Positions 42,720-51,727 of a stretch of DNA of 64,000 nt are shown one piece after another. The notes under the pieces were generated by a model, which worked only from the letters and a program-made list of their open reading frames with translations, made no database searches and was not told where the DNA came from. The first letter of the stretch is position 1. Each line of letters begins with the position of its first letter. The DNA comes from Roseateles amylovorans (GTDB lineage: Bacteria > Pseudomonadota > Gammaproteobacteria > Burkholderiales > Burkholderiaceae_C). Position numbers and translations under genes: made by a program. Location: positions 3,658,001-3,722,000 of the forward strand of contig NZ_CP104562.2 in assembly GCF_025398155.2 (NCBI RefSeq), given 5' to 3'.

Positions 42720-44378
42720 ATGTTTTGTCTTGCTCGTTGGTTGCCTGGCCGGAGCGCAGCCGCTGCGCTTGTCATTTCAGTGTCGGCGCTGCTAGGCGCA
42801 TGTGGCGGCTCCAAGGACGAGAAGTCAGGCAACAACGAGACGGGTACCTCCCCTCCGGTGGGCTCCTCTCCGGTGGGTTCGCCCCCGGCCAATCCCCTCC
42901 CGGAGAGCCCACCGCCTGTGAGCTCACCGCCTGCCTCACCATCGCCAGCGCCCTCAACTCCGGCAAGTTCGCCCTCCAACGATGCTTCTGCATTGGCTGA
43001 ACACACGTTGACGATTCAACCTCCGTCCAATGGCACCATTGCTGGAGCGACGTCTGGTTCGACCTATGCTGCAGGCGCCAAGGTTGTGCTCACGGCCGTT
43101 ACGGATGGCACGTATGGCGTCGATAAGTGGCTTGGGGATGCGGCGGAATGTGGATCCGCCCTCACCTGCACCGTCAAGCTGGACGCCAATAAGTCCGTGG
43201 GTCTCAAGGTCAAAACTGTCCCGGTGGGATTCGGCGCAGGCGTCACGGGTGGCGCGGGCGGAGAAGTGGTCGATGTGTCCACTCCAGCACAGCTGAAATC
43301 CGCGCTGTGCGACAGATATAACGGCTCCACCTGCATCGACAGCACTCCACGAGTGATCCGAGTGCTTGGCGTGATCGACTTCATCAACACAGAGGGCTCC
43401 ACCACCGGCAAAGCCTGTGCATATTCAAGCAACAACTGCGCGGTGAATGGGAAACAGGAGAAGATCCTTGATTGGAACAGCTACTGCAGCGGTCGCCAAT
43501 TGTTCGATTTGACTTACGACACCGCTGGCGGCACGCCGCTTCGTGTCGGTTCGAACAAAACCATTGTGGGTGTCGGCAAGAACGCGGGCATCAAGGGCAA
43601 AGGGTTCTATCTCCGGGATGGCGTTTCAAACATCATCATTCGAAACCTATCCCTGACTGACATTAATGATGGCGTGATCTGGGGTGGTGACGCCATCACG
43701 ATCGACGGCGCAAGTGACGTGTGGATCGATCACAACTACTTCGCACGCATTGGTCGTCAGATGATCGTGACAGGTTGGGGGCCGGCCGACCGGGTGACAA
43801 TTTCGAATAACGTCCTGGACGGAACCACTGATTACGGCCATTTCTGTGATGGACGCAGCTATTGGTTCATGCTGTTGATCGCCGAGGGTCAGACCATCAC
43901 CATCATCGGCAACAAGATCTATAACTCCTCTGGCCGTTCGCCGGAGGTGGGGCGCAGCCCATGGGCCACCCAATACGGCATGGTTCACTTGGTCAACAAT
44001 CTCTACGACAACAATTTTTGGATGGGCATTGCAGCCTCTGAGAATGTGGTGACCCTTATCGAAGGCAACGACTTTACGCCCACCAACCTTTCGTTCTATC
44101 CCGTCTGGCGAGACGATTCAAGCCTCGTCATCGCGCCACACGACACAAACATCAGTGCGGCGAATGGCTACTGCAAAACCCTGTTGTCGCGAGATTGCGC
44201 TCGTAACAGCGCCAGCAATAGCACGGTCGATTTTGTCATCAACCAATCTGCGGTCCAAATGATGACGGCGACCTCCGCCTGGGCCAAAGGTGCGGCGGGG
44301 ATCCAGCCAATACCTGCGTCGCAGGTGCGCAACCGCGTCATGCTGAATGCGGGGCCTCAGGCGGATCCGGATTTGTAG
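42720..44378 (+). CDS. Pectate/pectin lyase (PL1) lipoprotein
   Basis: The 552-residue protein has a lipoprotein signal with lipobox LLGAC (Cys28), then a proline/serine-rich linker to about residue 90, a short beta domain (about 95-165, TLTIQPPSNGTIAGATSGST), and the PL1 parallel-beta-helix domain. Catalytic-domain motifs are WGGDAITIDGASDVWIDHNY and GRSPEVGRSPWATQYGM. The enzyme would cleave pectin at the cell surface by beta-elimination. The gene is clearly lower in GC and has different codon use from its neighbours, and lies beside a recombinase remnant and a tRNA, consistent with horizontal acquisition. The calcium-binding aspartates cannot be assigned with certainty. Confidence 0.85.
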   Translation: MFCLARWLPGRSAAAALVISVSALLGACGGSKDEKSGNNETGTSPPVGSSPVGSPPANPLPESPPPVSSPPASPSPAPSTPASSPSNDASALAEHTLTIQPPSNGTIAGATSGSTYAAGAKVVLTAVTDGTYGVDKWLGDAAECGSALTCTVKLDANKSVGLKVKTVPVGFGAGVTGGAGGEVVDVSTPAQLKSALCDRYNGSTCIDSTPRVIRVLGVIDFINTEGSTTGKACAYSSNNCAVNGKQEKILDWNSYCSGRQLFDLTYDTAGGTPLRVGSNKTIVGVGKNAGIKGKGFYLRDGVSNIIIRNLSLTDINDGVIWGGDAITIDGASDVWIDHNYFARIGRQMIVTGWGPADRVTISNNVLDGTTDYGHFCDGRSYWFMLLIAEGQTITIIGNKIYNSSGRSPEVGRSPWATQYGMVHLVNNLYDNNFWMGIAASENVVTLIEGNDFTPTNLSFYPVWRDDSSLVIAPHDTNISAANGYCKTLLSRDCARNSASNSTVDFVINQSAVQMMTATSAWAKGAAGIQPIPASQVRNRVMLNAGPQADPDL

Positions 44379-44440
44379 GAACGGAAGCGGTCTCCCATGT
44401 CGTGAGCCGCTGATGCAGGTCCGCCAAGGACCTGTACGCC

Positions 44441-44974
44441 ATGCGTTTCTCGCTAAGCCTGGCGCTGCGATGGCGGCCTGTCGACGGGCGCCTCCACCAC
44501 TTCATCTTGAGCGAGATCATCGTCCTCAGGGAGCATGAAGTCCGCACCAAGACGAGCACGGCACGCGCGGTCTCGCTCAACAGCCGGTCTCGCAGCGCGC
44601 TCCAGGCGATGAAGGCGCACACGCTGATGAAGTCGCTCGACGGGTTTGTCTTCCTCGATCCCCGGACCGGCGCCCGGTTCACTGACGACGAGCCGCCGCG
44701 GGAAATGTACTGGCGGCCGACGCTGCGACGCCTGGGCATCCGCTACCGCAGCCCATACGAGACCCGGCACACCTACGCGACCATCATGCTGATGTCGGGG
44801 GTCACGCCGGCGTTCGCCGCCAAGCAGATGGGGCACACGATCCAGATGTTTTTGACGACCTACGCGAAGTGGATCGACGGCGGCCAGAACGCTGTGGAAA
44901 TGGGCAAGTTGGAAGGCGCGATCACGAATTCTTCCCTGGCTCTTCCCCAGAAATCAGCGAAACGCGCCAAGTAG
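44441..44974 (+). pseudogene. Tyrosine recombinase (integrase), C-terminal remnant
   Basis: The 177-residue frame matches only the C-terminal catalytic half of a phage-type integrase: MRFSLSLALRW around the first catalytic arginine, the KTSTARAVSL lysine region, ETRHTYATIML (His-x-x-Arg-like), QMGHTIQMFLTTYAKWIDGG with the catalytic histidine and tyrosine. The N-terminal arm-binding and core-binding domains are missing; an in-frame stop lies at 44411-44413. It ends 20 bases before the 3' end of tRNA-Arg, the typical position of a tRNA-targeting integrase. It is probably inactive. Confidence 0.85.
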
Positions 44975-44994
44975 TTGATTTTCAAAGCGAATTT

Positions 44995-45071
44995 TGGCCT
45001 GCCCGGAGGGACTCGAACCCCCGACCTGCTGCTTAGAAGGCAGCTGCTCTATCCAGTTGAGCTACGGGCAG
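44995..45071 (-). tRNA. tRNA-Arg(TCT)
   Basis: The reverse strand folds into a complete cloverleaf of 77 bases with CCA encoded: acceptor CTGCCCG/CGGGCAG, anticodon arm GCTGC-CTTCTAA-GCAGC with anticodon TCT, and T-loop TTCGAGT. It is the presumed integration site of the adjacent island. Confidence 0.97.
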
Positions 45072-45124
45072 ACGGTGACTTCAGCACTGACCGATCAAGG
45101 ATGACGGTCAAGAAACAGATCAGC

Positions 45125-45171
45125 CAAAAAATCAGGCCCTCGGTCAGCATTCCCATGCCGACCTGAGGGCC
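45125..45171 (-). terminator. Intrinsic terminator of the OPT transporter gene
   Basis: GGCCCTC-GGTC at 45134-45144 pairs with GACC-T-GAGGGCC at 45159-45170, and on the minus strand the stem is followed by six T residues (45130-45125). Confidence 0.82.
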
Positions 45172-45216
45172 CGGATTGTGCCACGCCGCTTCCGGCGGCG
45201 CGGCCACGACGCTGAC

Positions 45217-47199
45217 TTAGATCAGCACATTCACGATGGCATTGCCGATGCCCATCAGCGCCGCACCCGAGATCAGGCCCGCGCAGACCGGCTCGCAGCC
45301 ATCCACCCAGTACTTCCAGCCCTTGGTGCCCGGCGTCTTGTAGACCTTGCCCAGCACGAAGAACAGCATGGCGCCGACCCACATGCAGAAGGTCGCCTCA
45401 GGCGGCAGCACCACGCCCAGGCCGATCGACACCGAGGACAGCGGGAACTTGCCCCGCGTGACCATGCGCAGGACCTCGATGGCGATCGCCACCACCGCCG
45501 CCACCGCCATCGCGATCAGGGCCGAGGTCGGCAGACCTTGCAGGCCCTTGGCAATGATCTCGGCCACGCCGCGCCATTGCACCGCCGCCGGCATTGCGAA
45601 CTGCTCCGAGATGATCGTTGCCGTGCTGCGGATGCCGTCCGCGCCCTTGGGCAAGAACAGCAGGAAGTACAGCGGCACGCACGACAGCACGCCCGCCAGG
45701 ATGCCGATCACATGGCCCATGGCCTGATGCCGCGGCTTGCCGCCCAGCATGTAGCCCGGCTTGATGTCCGACAGCAGGTTGGCCGCGTTCGAGGCCACGT
45801 CGGCGGTCATGCCGGCGGGGATCAGGTTGGCCGCAGGATTGGCGCGGTCAATCGCACCCATGGTGAACTGGGTGATCTTGGACAGCGCACCGGTGGGCGT
45901 CCAGGAGGTCAGCGCCATCGAGTTGGTGCAGATCACCGTCAGCACGAAGATCAGCGGCAGCGAGACCAGCGCCATCAGGAACGGCACGCCGAAGAACTCG
46001 TGCGCGAAATAGGCGGCCAGGAAACCGAACACCGGCACGCCGACATACGACACCCACAGCGGCAGTTCGATGTCGCGCAGCAGGTCCGAGCCCGGCTCGG
46101 CGGCCTTGCGACGCTTGAACACCTTGAACACCGCCAGGAACAGGTCGGGCTTGGCCAGCAGACTGGTCAGCGAGCCAGCGACCATCATCGTCACGCCCCA
46201 CCACATCGACCATTGGTTGACGATCTCCACCCGCGAGATCGGCACCAGCGACCCGTTCGGCGCCACGCGCTGCACGATGTCACCGGCCTGGATCATCAGC
46301 GGTGCCAGCACCGCGAAGTTCACCACCGCGCCCACCAGCAGGCTGGTCGCCACCGTGATGCCCATCAGGCCGCCCACGCCGATCATTGCGGCGTCCAGCG
46401 TCAGGCGCAGGCCCAGCGCGCGGAAATCGACGCCCAGAATCTTGGGAATCCACAGCTCGGCCTTCACCGCCCACATGTAGTAGTACTCGTCGAGGCGATC
46501 ATGGAAGACCCAGGGCTCCTTCATGCCGGCCCATTGGTCCATGCGCAGGATCTTGAACTGAAGCAGCTTCATCCAGCCGTCGCTGACGATGGCCTGGTAG
46601 ATCGCCGCCGCGCCGGCCACCTTGGCCAGCAGCGCCGCCTTGAACATGCCCTCGCCGCCTTCGCTGGTGTAGAGCGAATCCAGCACCACGCCGCAGGCAC
46701 GGCCTTCGGGGAACGGCAGCTGATCCTCATTGATGAAGCGGCGCTTCATCGGGAACGCCACCAGCACGCCGAGCACGGCGGTCACCGTCATCCAGATCAT
46801 CATCTGCCACCACGGCACGATGCGATCGGTGACCAGCATGTAGGCGCCCAGGCTGGAGATCAGCGGCATCACCACATAACCGGACGCGGTCGCGATCGAC
46901 TGGGTGCAGTTGTTTTCGAGGATGGTGTAGTCCTGCGCCCAACCGAGGTTGTGCAGGATGCGGAACATGGCGAAGGCCAGGATGACCGAGGTCAGGCCCA
47001 CGCCCACGCTGATGCCGGTCTTGGCGCCGATGTAGAGCGACGTCGCCGCCAGCACACCGCCCAGGATGAAACCGGTGAAGCCCGAGCGCAGCGAGAGCTG
47101 CGCCATGTCACCGCGAAAGACGTTCTTGAACCACCACTCGTCTTTCTGCTGCCGCGACCAGGTGCGGACCTCGTCGTCGGTCAAGTGCTGTAGCGCCAT
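45217..47199 (-). CDS. OPT-family oligopeptide/metal-chelate transporter
   Basis: The 660-residue protein has about 14-16 membrane helices and OPT family features: FTGFILGGVLAATSLYIGAKTG at the start, GRACGVVLDSLY, and CTNSMALTSWTPTGALSKIT. It starts MALQHLTDDEVRTWSRQQKD. These proton-coupled transporters import oligopeptides or metal-peptide complexes. The substrate cannot be told from sequence. The gene stands alone, with its own terminator, upstream of tRNA-Arg on the same strand. Confidence 0.93.
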   Translation of the reverse strand: MALQHLTDDEVRTWSRQQKDEWWFKNVFRGDMAQLSLRSGFTGFILGGVLAATSLYIGAKTGISVGVGLTSVILAFAMFRILHNLGWAQDYTILENNCTQSIATASGYVVMPLISSLGAYMLVTDRIVPWWQMMIWMTVTAVLGVLVAFPMKRRFINEDQLPFPEGRACGVVLDSLYTSEGGEGMFKAALLAKVAGAAAIYQAIVSDGWMKLLQFKILRMDQWAGMKEPWVFHDRLDEYYYMWAVKAELWIPKILGVDFRALGLRLTLDAAMIGVGGLMGITVATSLLVGAVVNFAVLAPLMIQAGDIVQRVAPNGSLVPISRVEIVNQWSMWWGVTMMVAGSLTSLLAKPDLFLAVFKVFKRRKAAEPGSDLLRDIELPLWVSYVGVPVFGFLAAYFAHEFFGVPFLMALVSLPLIFVLTVICTNSMALTSWTPTGALSKITQFTMGAIDRANPAANLIPAGMTADVASNAANLLSDIKPGYMLGGKPRHQAMGHVIGILAGVLSCVPLYFLLFLPKGADGIRSTATIISEQFAMPAAVQWRGVAEIIAKGLQGLPTSALIAMAVAAVVAIAIEVLRMVTRGKFPLSSVSIGLGVVLPPEATFCMWVGAMLFFVLGKVYKTPGTKGWKYWVDGCEPVCAGLISGAALMGIGNAIVNVLI

Positions 47200-47466
47200 C
47201 TTCTGCTCTCGATTCTTCGGTGGCGCCCGCCGCCCGGCTCGTGACCGGCGTCAGGCGCCTTGCTGACAAAAAACAGCGCGGATTGTCTCCGGCCGTCATC
47301 GGAATGACATGAGAGAACGACTGGGGTTTCCACTTAGTTACGGGCGCGGATGTGCGCAGACATCGCCGTTCTGCCCGCAGGCCGCTCCGCTCGATGGTGG
47401 CTGCAACGCAGGATGACCGCGCCGTCGGTATGGCTTCGTGCGTGCCGCGCTCAAGTCGGTGATTGG

Positions 47467-47700
47467 ATGGCCGATATCTTCAACATGGACATCACCACCT
47501 CCTCCAGCGTCGCCGCAGCGGTCAGCAATGCGTCCAGCAGCACGCCTGGCACGGTCGGCAACGCCGCCAGCCTGCTGGTGCTGCGCAAGGCTTTGGACAC
47601 GCAGGAAGCCGGCGCCGCTGCACTGCTGAACGCCCTGCCCCAGCCGACAAGCCTGGCGACCGAAGGCACGCTCGGGCGAAACATCAACACCTACGCCTGA
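47467..47700 (+). CDS. Small YjfB-like putative motility protein
   Basis: The protein (77 residues from the ATG at 47467, or 71 from a second ATG at 47485) has the form of the YjfB family: MDITTSSSVAAAVSNASSST, a helix ASLLVLRKALDTQEAGAAAL, and ending LGRNINTYA. YjfB proteins are linked to motility on weak evidence. The later start gives the usual MDI opening. No flagellar sigma promoter is seen nearby. Confidence 0.6.
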   Translation: MADIFNMDITTSSSVAAAVSNASSSTPGTVGNAASLLVLRKALDTQEAGAAALLNALPQPTSLATEGTLGRNINTYA

Positions 47701-47877
47701 CGCTGCGGCTACAGCTGCGACTGCGGCTGAGTCACCCGGTTTCGAATCGGGGCCCGATCGACCGGGAATCGCTCACCGGTGCGCCACTGGTGCCGAGTGG
47801 CGCGCGGGTCTGCGCCGATCTGCCAGCCGTCAGGTGGCCGACGCGGGAAACGTTCGCCCAGCCGTGACCGTGAACGG

Positions 47878-47916
47878 AAAAAGAAAAAGCCGCAAGGTCC
47901 AAAGACATTGCGGCTT
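47878..47916 (-). terminator. Intrinsic terminator after tRNA-Pro
   Basis: AAGCCGCAA (47887-47895) pairs with TTGCGGCTT (47908-47916). On the minus strand the stem is followed by a T-rich run (the complement of 47878-47888). Confidence 0.8.
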
Positions 47917-47927
47917 CTCGAAATAAA

Positions 47928-48004
47928 TGGTCGGGGCGGCGGGATTCGAACTCGCGACCCTCTGCTCCCAAAGCAGATGCGCTACCAGGCTGCGCTACGC
48001 CCCG
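47928..48004 (-). tRNA. tRNA-Pro(TGG)
   Basis: The reverse strand gives a 77-base cloverleaf with CCA encoded: acceptor CGGGGCG/CGCCCCG, anticodon arm TCTGC-TTTGGGA-GCAGA with anticodon TGG, T-loop TTCGAAT. Confidence 0.97.
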
Positions 48005-48019
48005 AACAAGACCGCGATT

Positions 48020-51000
48020 CTAGCCTGAAATTTGCGGCTCCAAACCAAATTCGGAAATGACGCGTTCCGTGCAGTCGATCAACCGCCCCTGACCGGTGAT
48101 GAAAGCGCAGCGCACGGGCTCATCCGGTTGCAGCGCCCGCACGGCCTCACGGTAGCGCCACAGCTGCGCCAAATACTCCGGATTGTTCTGCGGCGCCGGA
48201 TGCAGCTTGTAGTCCAGCACCCACCAGGTCGGCACAGCATCCGCCCCGTCGCGTCGGCAAACCAGTCGATCCAGCCGCATGTCCAGGTCACGCCAACTCA
48301 GCGGCACTTCATTGCCCTGCCAGAGCAGTTGGTCTGCATCGAAGAACGGCGCGCACGCGTCGCTGCCCAGGATCGCCTGGACGCTGCGTTGCAGCCGCTC
48401 GTCGCGGCGTGCATCCAGGCCGTACATCTGCGCCGCGGCCGCCATCAGGCGCTCCAGCGGATGCGCCCGCCCCTGCGGCCCGCTGTGCCATTCGAGCACC
48501 CGGTGCAGCGCCTCGCCCAGCGCCGCGCTGTCGTCGACCGCCTCCGGCCCTTGCCCTAGCCCCGCCGCATCGGAGGCGGCGCCCACCTGCTCGGACGGCT
48601 CCGGCGTCACCCGCGGTGGCGCCTGCGGCAGTTGCCTGAGCAGCGCGGTCTCGCCCTCAGAGGCACTGCCACCTTCCTCCAACGGAGGCACCACCACGGG
48701 CGTGGCCAGCGGCTGAACCCGCGTCCACCAGGTTGCGGTGCTGCTGACGCGCTTGGCGGGGGTGCGGCTCAACAGCAGTTGGCTGCGGGCGCGGGTCATC
48801 GCCACATACAGCGCATTCAGCTCTTCGCGCTGACGCTGTTCCTTTTCGTCATCCAACAGGGCCTGCAGCGACGGCGGCGGTCGGGTCTCGGAAACGATGA
48901 AGGCCACCGTGCGAGGCACCGGCTCATGCACCGGCCACGCAATCGCCAGGGCCATGTGCTCGGCGCGGGCCGGTCCGGCTTCCGCATCCATCATGATCAC
49001 GACGCGAGCCTCCAGCCCCTTGGCGCCGTGCACCGTCAGCAGTTGCACCGCATCGGGCTCGGCAGGTGCGCCCAGCTTCAGGGCCCGCCCCTTGAGCGAC
49101 CGCACAAACCCATAGAGCCCGGAATAGCGACCGCCATCGAGCTCCAGCGCCAACGCCAACAAGGCCTCGACCGCGTGCAGCCTCGCACGCCGCTCACTGG
49201 TGGGCACCGCCGCCGCGATGCGCGCCATCAAGTCGCCTTCGTGCACGATCGCGTCGAGCAGATCGTGCGGGCTGCGCTGAATGGCCAGCGTGTTCCAGCG
49301 CTGCAACAAGGTCCGGGCACGGCACAGCGCAGGACTGAGCGCCTCGGCCTCGGACTGCATCAGCGCGTCCCACCAACTCCGGCTGTCATCCGCCGAGGCC
49401 GGCGCTGCCGCAGGTGTTTCCATCGCCGGTACCGGCGGCGGATCGAACAGATCCAGCGTCATCGGCTCGCTCGGACGCTCACCGACGGCCTGCGCTTCGA
49501 TCATGGCAACTTCGGCGTCCGCGAAGTCGCGTCCGTCGACGCCCTCCAACCGCGCTTCTGAAAGGCCGACATCCAGCTCCGCGTCGGGGTCGCTGGCGGG
49601 TCGATCGTCTTCATCGGCCGCAGCGTCGTCCGCATCCTTGAGCCAGCGCACGGCGTTTGATGCAGCGGCCAGTGTCAGCAGGTCCGCTTCCGACGCGCCG
49701 AACAGCGGGCTGCGCAACGCATGCGCCAGCGACAGGTTGTGTCCGTTGGAGGCGAGCACATCCAGCAAGGCCAGCAGATCTCGCACATCCGGCGCCTCCA
49801 GCAGCGGCATGTCCTCCGGCGCCGCATGGGCAATGCCCTGCGCCTTGAGCACTTGCGCCAGCACCCGCAGGCCGTCCCGCTTGCGCGCGAGCACGAAGAT
49901 GTCGCCCGGCAGCACCTGTCCGCCCGACAGCAGTTGCGAAATGGCCGCCGCAATGCGGCAGGCTTCCGCCTCTCGCCGATGCAGCTCGGGCTCGCGCCGC
50001 GCCTGCGTCAGGCTGGGCCGCCAGACGCCCTCCTCGCGGGACGATCCGGCGATCGCCTCTTCAGGGCCGTCATCGGCGATGTGGAAGACGCCGTCCAGCG
50101 GATGGCCATCGCCGGATTCCGTCGTGTGCGCCCGGAAGCCGCTGTATTGCTGCGCCAGCGTGGCCGACTCAAACACCGCATTGACCGCCGCCAGCACCTG
50201 CGGCGAATTGCGCCGGGTGTGGTCGCAGGCCAGCAGCACGCCGTCCAGGCCTTCGCGAACGAAATCCCGCGCCGCGGCAAACACGCGGGGCTCGGCACGC
50301 CGGAATCGGTAAATGCTCTGCTTGGGATCGCCGACGATGAACACCGACGGCGGCCGCTGCCCACTGGCGCCGCCACCGGCCCCGACGTAACTGGACAGCC
50401 ACGCATAGAGCGCGTGCCATTGCAGCGGACTGGTGTCCTGGAATTCATCGATCAGCAAATGCCGGACCTGGCTGTCGAGCTTTTCCTGCACCCAGCCCGA
50501 CAGCGCCGCATCGCCGAGCAGCGCCAGCGCGCCGCGCTCCAGGTCGTTCATGTCGACCAGGCCGCGCTCCCGCTTGAGCGCATCGAACTGGTCCAACAGT
50601 TGCAGGGCCAGGCCGCACATCTGTCGATGCCAGGCACGCGCCTGACCCTGGTCGATGGCCAGTTGCAGCCGTTGCAGCCGATCGACCACCGCCATCAAGG
50701 CCGGGTCGTCGCCCAGGTTCTTTCGTGGGGTGCCTTCCGCGGTGAAGATCGCTTGCCGAATCGCGGCCAGCGCCTCGTCATCGCCCAGTTGCAGCGCCAT
50801 TTCGATCGCGGTGGCCGCCTTGCGCGGCGTCGCGTTCTTGGCGGTGCCCCAGGCGATCGCAAGCTGCTGAAGCGCCGGGCGCAGCGGCGCGAAGGCCTGC
50901 ATCGGATCGTCAAAGGCGGCCAGTTCGGGCACCACGTCCTCGGGGCCGGGCATGCTGTCCAGCAATCGGCCGTGCTGATGGGCCAGACGGATCTCGACCC

Positions 51001-51727
51001 GCTTGTCAAAGGCCGCCGCCAGCCATCCCAACAGCTTGTTGCGGCCATGGGCCAGGCTGAGCTGCTGATAGTCCGCCAGCGAGGCTTCATCCTCCAGGAC
51101 TGCGGCATGAAAGCGCTGCCAGAGCTCCGGCATGAGGTCGCTTTCATCCTCGATCAGCTGAAGTTCGGGGGACAGTCCTTGCGCCTGCAGCAGCTCCAGC
51201 GGCGCGGCCCGCAGCAACTGCGAAAACCAGGCATGGAAGGTGCGAATCTCCACCGCCCGCGCACCCTGCAGCAGCCGCTGCTGAAGCGCGCGCAGATCGG
51301 CGGCCAAGGCTTGGGCCTGCGCCTCCGACAGGCCCCGCTGACGCAAGGCCACCACGCGACCCGCGTGATCGCAATGCGCAAATTCATGCAGCCATTCGTT
51401 GAGCCGCTGCCGCATCTCACCGGCGGCCTTGCGGGTGAAGGTGATGGCGACGATGTCTTGCGGCGGCGTGCCTTCCAGCAAGGCACGCAGGATGCGCGAC
51501 ACCAGCATCCAGGTCTTGCCTGCGCCGGCGCAGGCTTCCACCACCACGCTGCGGGCCGGGTCGCAGGCCAGCGCATAGAAGCGCTCCCGGGCCACCGGTG
51601 AACCGTTGAGGGTGTAGGCGGCCTGCAGGGGCGCGGCGGCCGAAGCGCTGACGGCGGCGGGCGCGTCTGGTGCTTCCGATGCGTCCGATAGGTCCGATAC
51701 GTCCGGCGCTTTTCCTGCGGGGTTCAT
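48020..51727 (-). CDS. UvrD/AddA-like helicase-nuclease subunit
   Basis: The 1235-residue protein is an SF1A helicase with Walker [13 protein letters not shown] near residue 70, [23 protein letters not shown] (Walker B), [25 protein letters not shown] and the [14 protein letters not shown] motif. The C-terminus is a PD-(D/E)XK nuclease domain with RLDRLV and [10 protein letters not shown]. It pairs with the upstream AddB-like gene, whose stop overlaps its ATG (ATGA). Together they are the AddAB-type (RecBCD-like) complex that resects double-strand breaks. A tRNA-Pro lies 16 bases downstream. Confidence 0.9.
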   Translation of the reverse strand: MNPAGKAPDVSDLSDASEAPDAPAAVSASAAAPLQAAYTLNGSPVARERFYALACDPARSVVVEACAGAGKTWMLVSRILRALLEGTPPQDIVAITFTRKAAGEMRQRLNEWLHEFAHCDHAGRVVALRQRGLSEAQAQALAADLRALQQRLLQGARAVEIRTFHAWFSQLLRAAPLELLQAQGLSPELQLIEDESDLMPELWQRFHAAVLEDEASLADYQQLSLAHGRNKLLGWLAAAFDKRVEIRLAHQHGRLLDSMPGPEDVVPELAAFDDPMQAFAPLRPALQQLAIAWGTAKNATPRKAATAIEMALQLGDDEALAAIRQAIFTAEGTPRKNLGDDPALMAVVDRLQRLQLAIDQGQARAWHRQMCGLALQLLDQFDALKRERGLVDMNDLERGALALLGDAALSGWVQEKLDSQVRHLLIDEFQDTSPLQWHALYAWLSSYVGAGGGASGQRPPSVFIVGDPKQSIYRFRRAEPRVFAAARDFVREGLDGVLLACDHTRRNSPQVLAAVNAVFESATLAQQYSGFRAHTTESGDGHPLDGVFHIADDGPEEAIAGSSREEGVWRPSLTQARREPELHRREAEACRIAAAISQLLSGGQVLPGDIFVLARKRDGLRVLAQVLKAQGIAHAAPEDMPLLEAPDVRDLLALLDVLASNGHNLSLAHALRSPLFGASEADLLTLAAASNAVRWLKDADDAAADEDDRPASDPDAELDVGLSEARLEGVDGRDFADAEVAMIEAQAVGERPSEPMTLDLFDPPPVPAMETPAAAPASADDSRSWWDALMQSEAEALSPALCRARTLLQRWNTLAIQRSPHDLLDAIVHEGDLMARIAAAVPTSERRARLHAVEALLALALELDGGRYSGLYGFVRSLKGRALKLGAPAEPDAVQLLTVHGAKGLEARVVIMMDAEAGPARAEHMALAIAWPVHEPVPRTVAFIVSETRPPPSLQALLDDEKEQRQREELNALYVAMTRARSQLLLSRTPAKRVSSTATWWTRVQPLATPVVVPPLEEGGSASEGETALLRQLPQAPPRVTPEPSEQVGAASDAAGLGQGPEAVDDSAALGEALHRVLEWHSGPQGRAHPLERLMAAAAQMYGLDARRDERLQRSVQAILGSDACAPFFDADQLLWQGNEVPLSWRDLDMRLDRLVCRRDGADAVPTWWVLDYKLHPAPQNNPEYLAQLWRYREAVRALQPDEPVRCAFITGQGRLIDCTERVISEFGLEPQISG

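Noticed and set aside
44975..45166. Plus-strand ORF with GGTRTPDLLLRRQLLYPVEL
   Set aside because: This is the antisense reading of tRNA-Arg(TCT), a well-known spurious protein.
47779..48060. Plus-strand ORF with [20 protein letters not shown]
   Set aside because: This is the antisense reading of tRNA-Pro(TGG).
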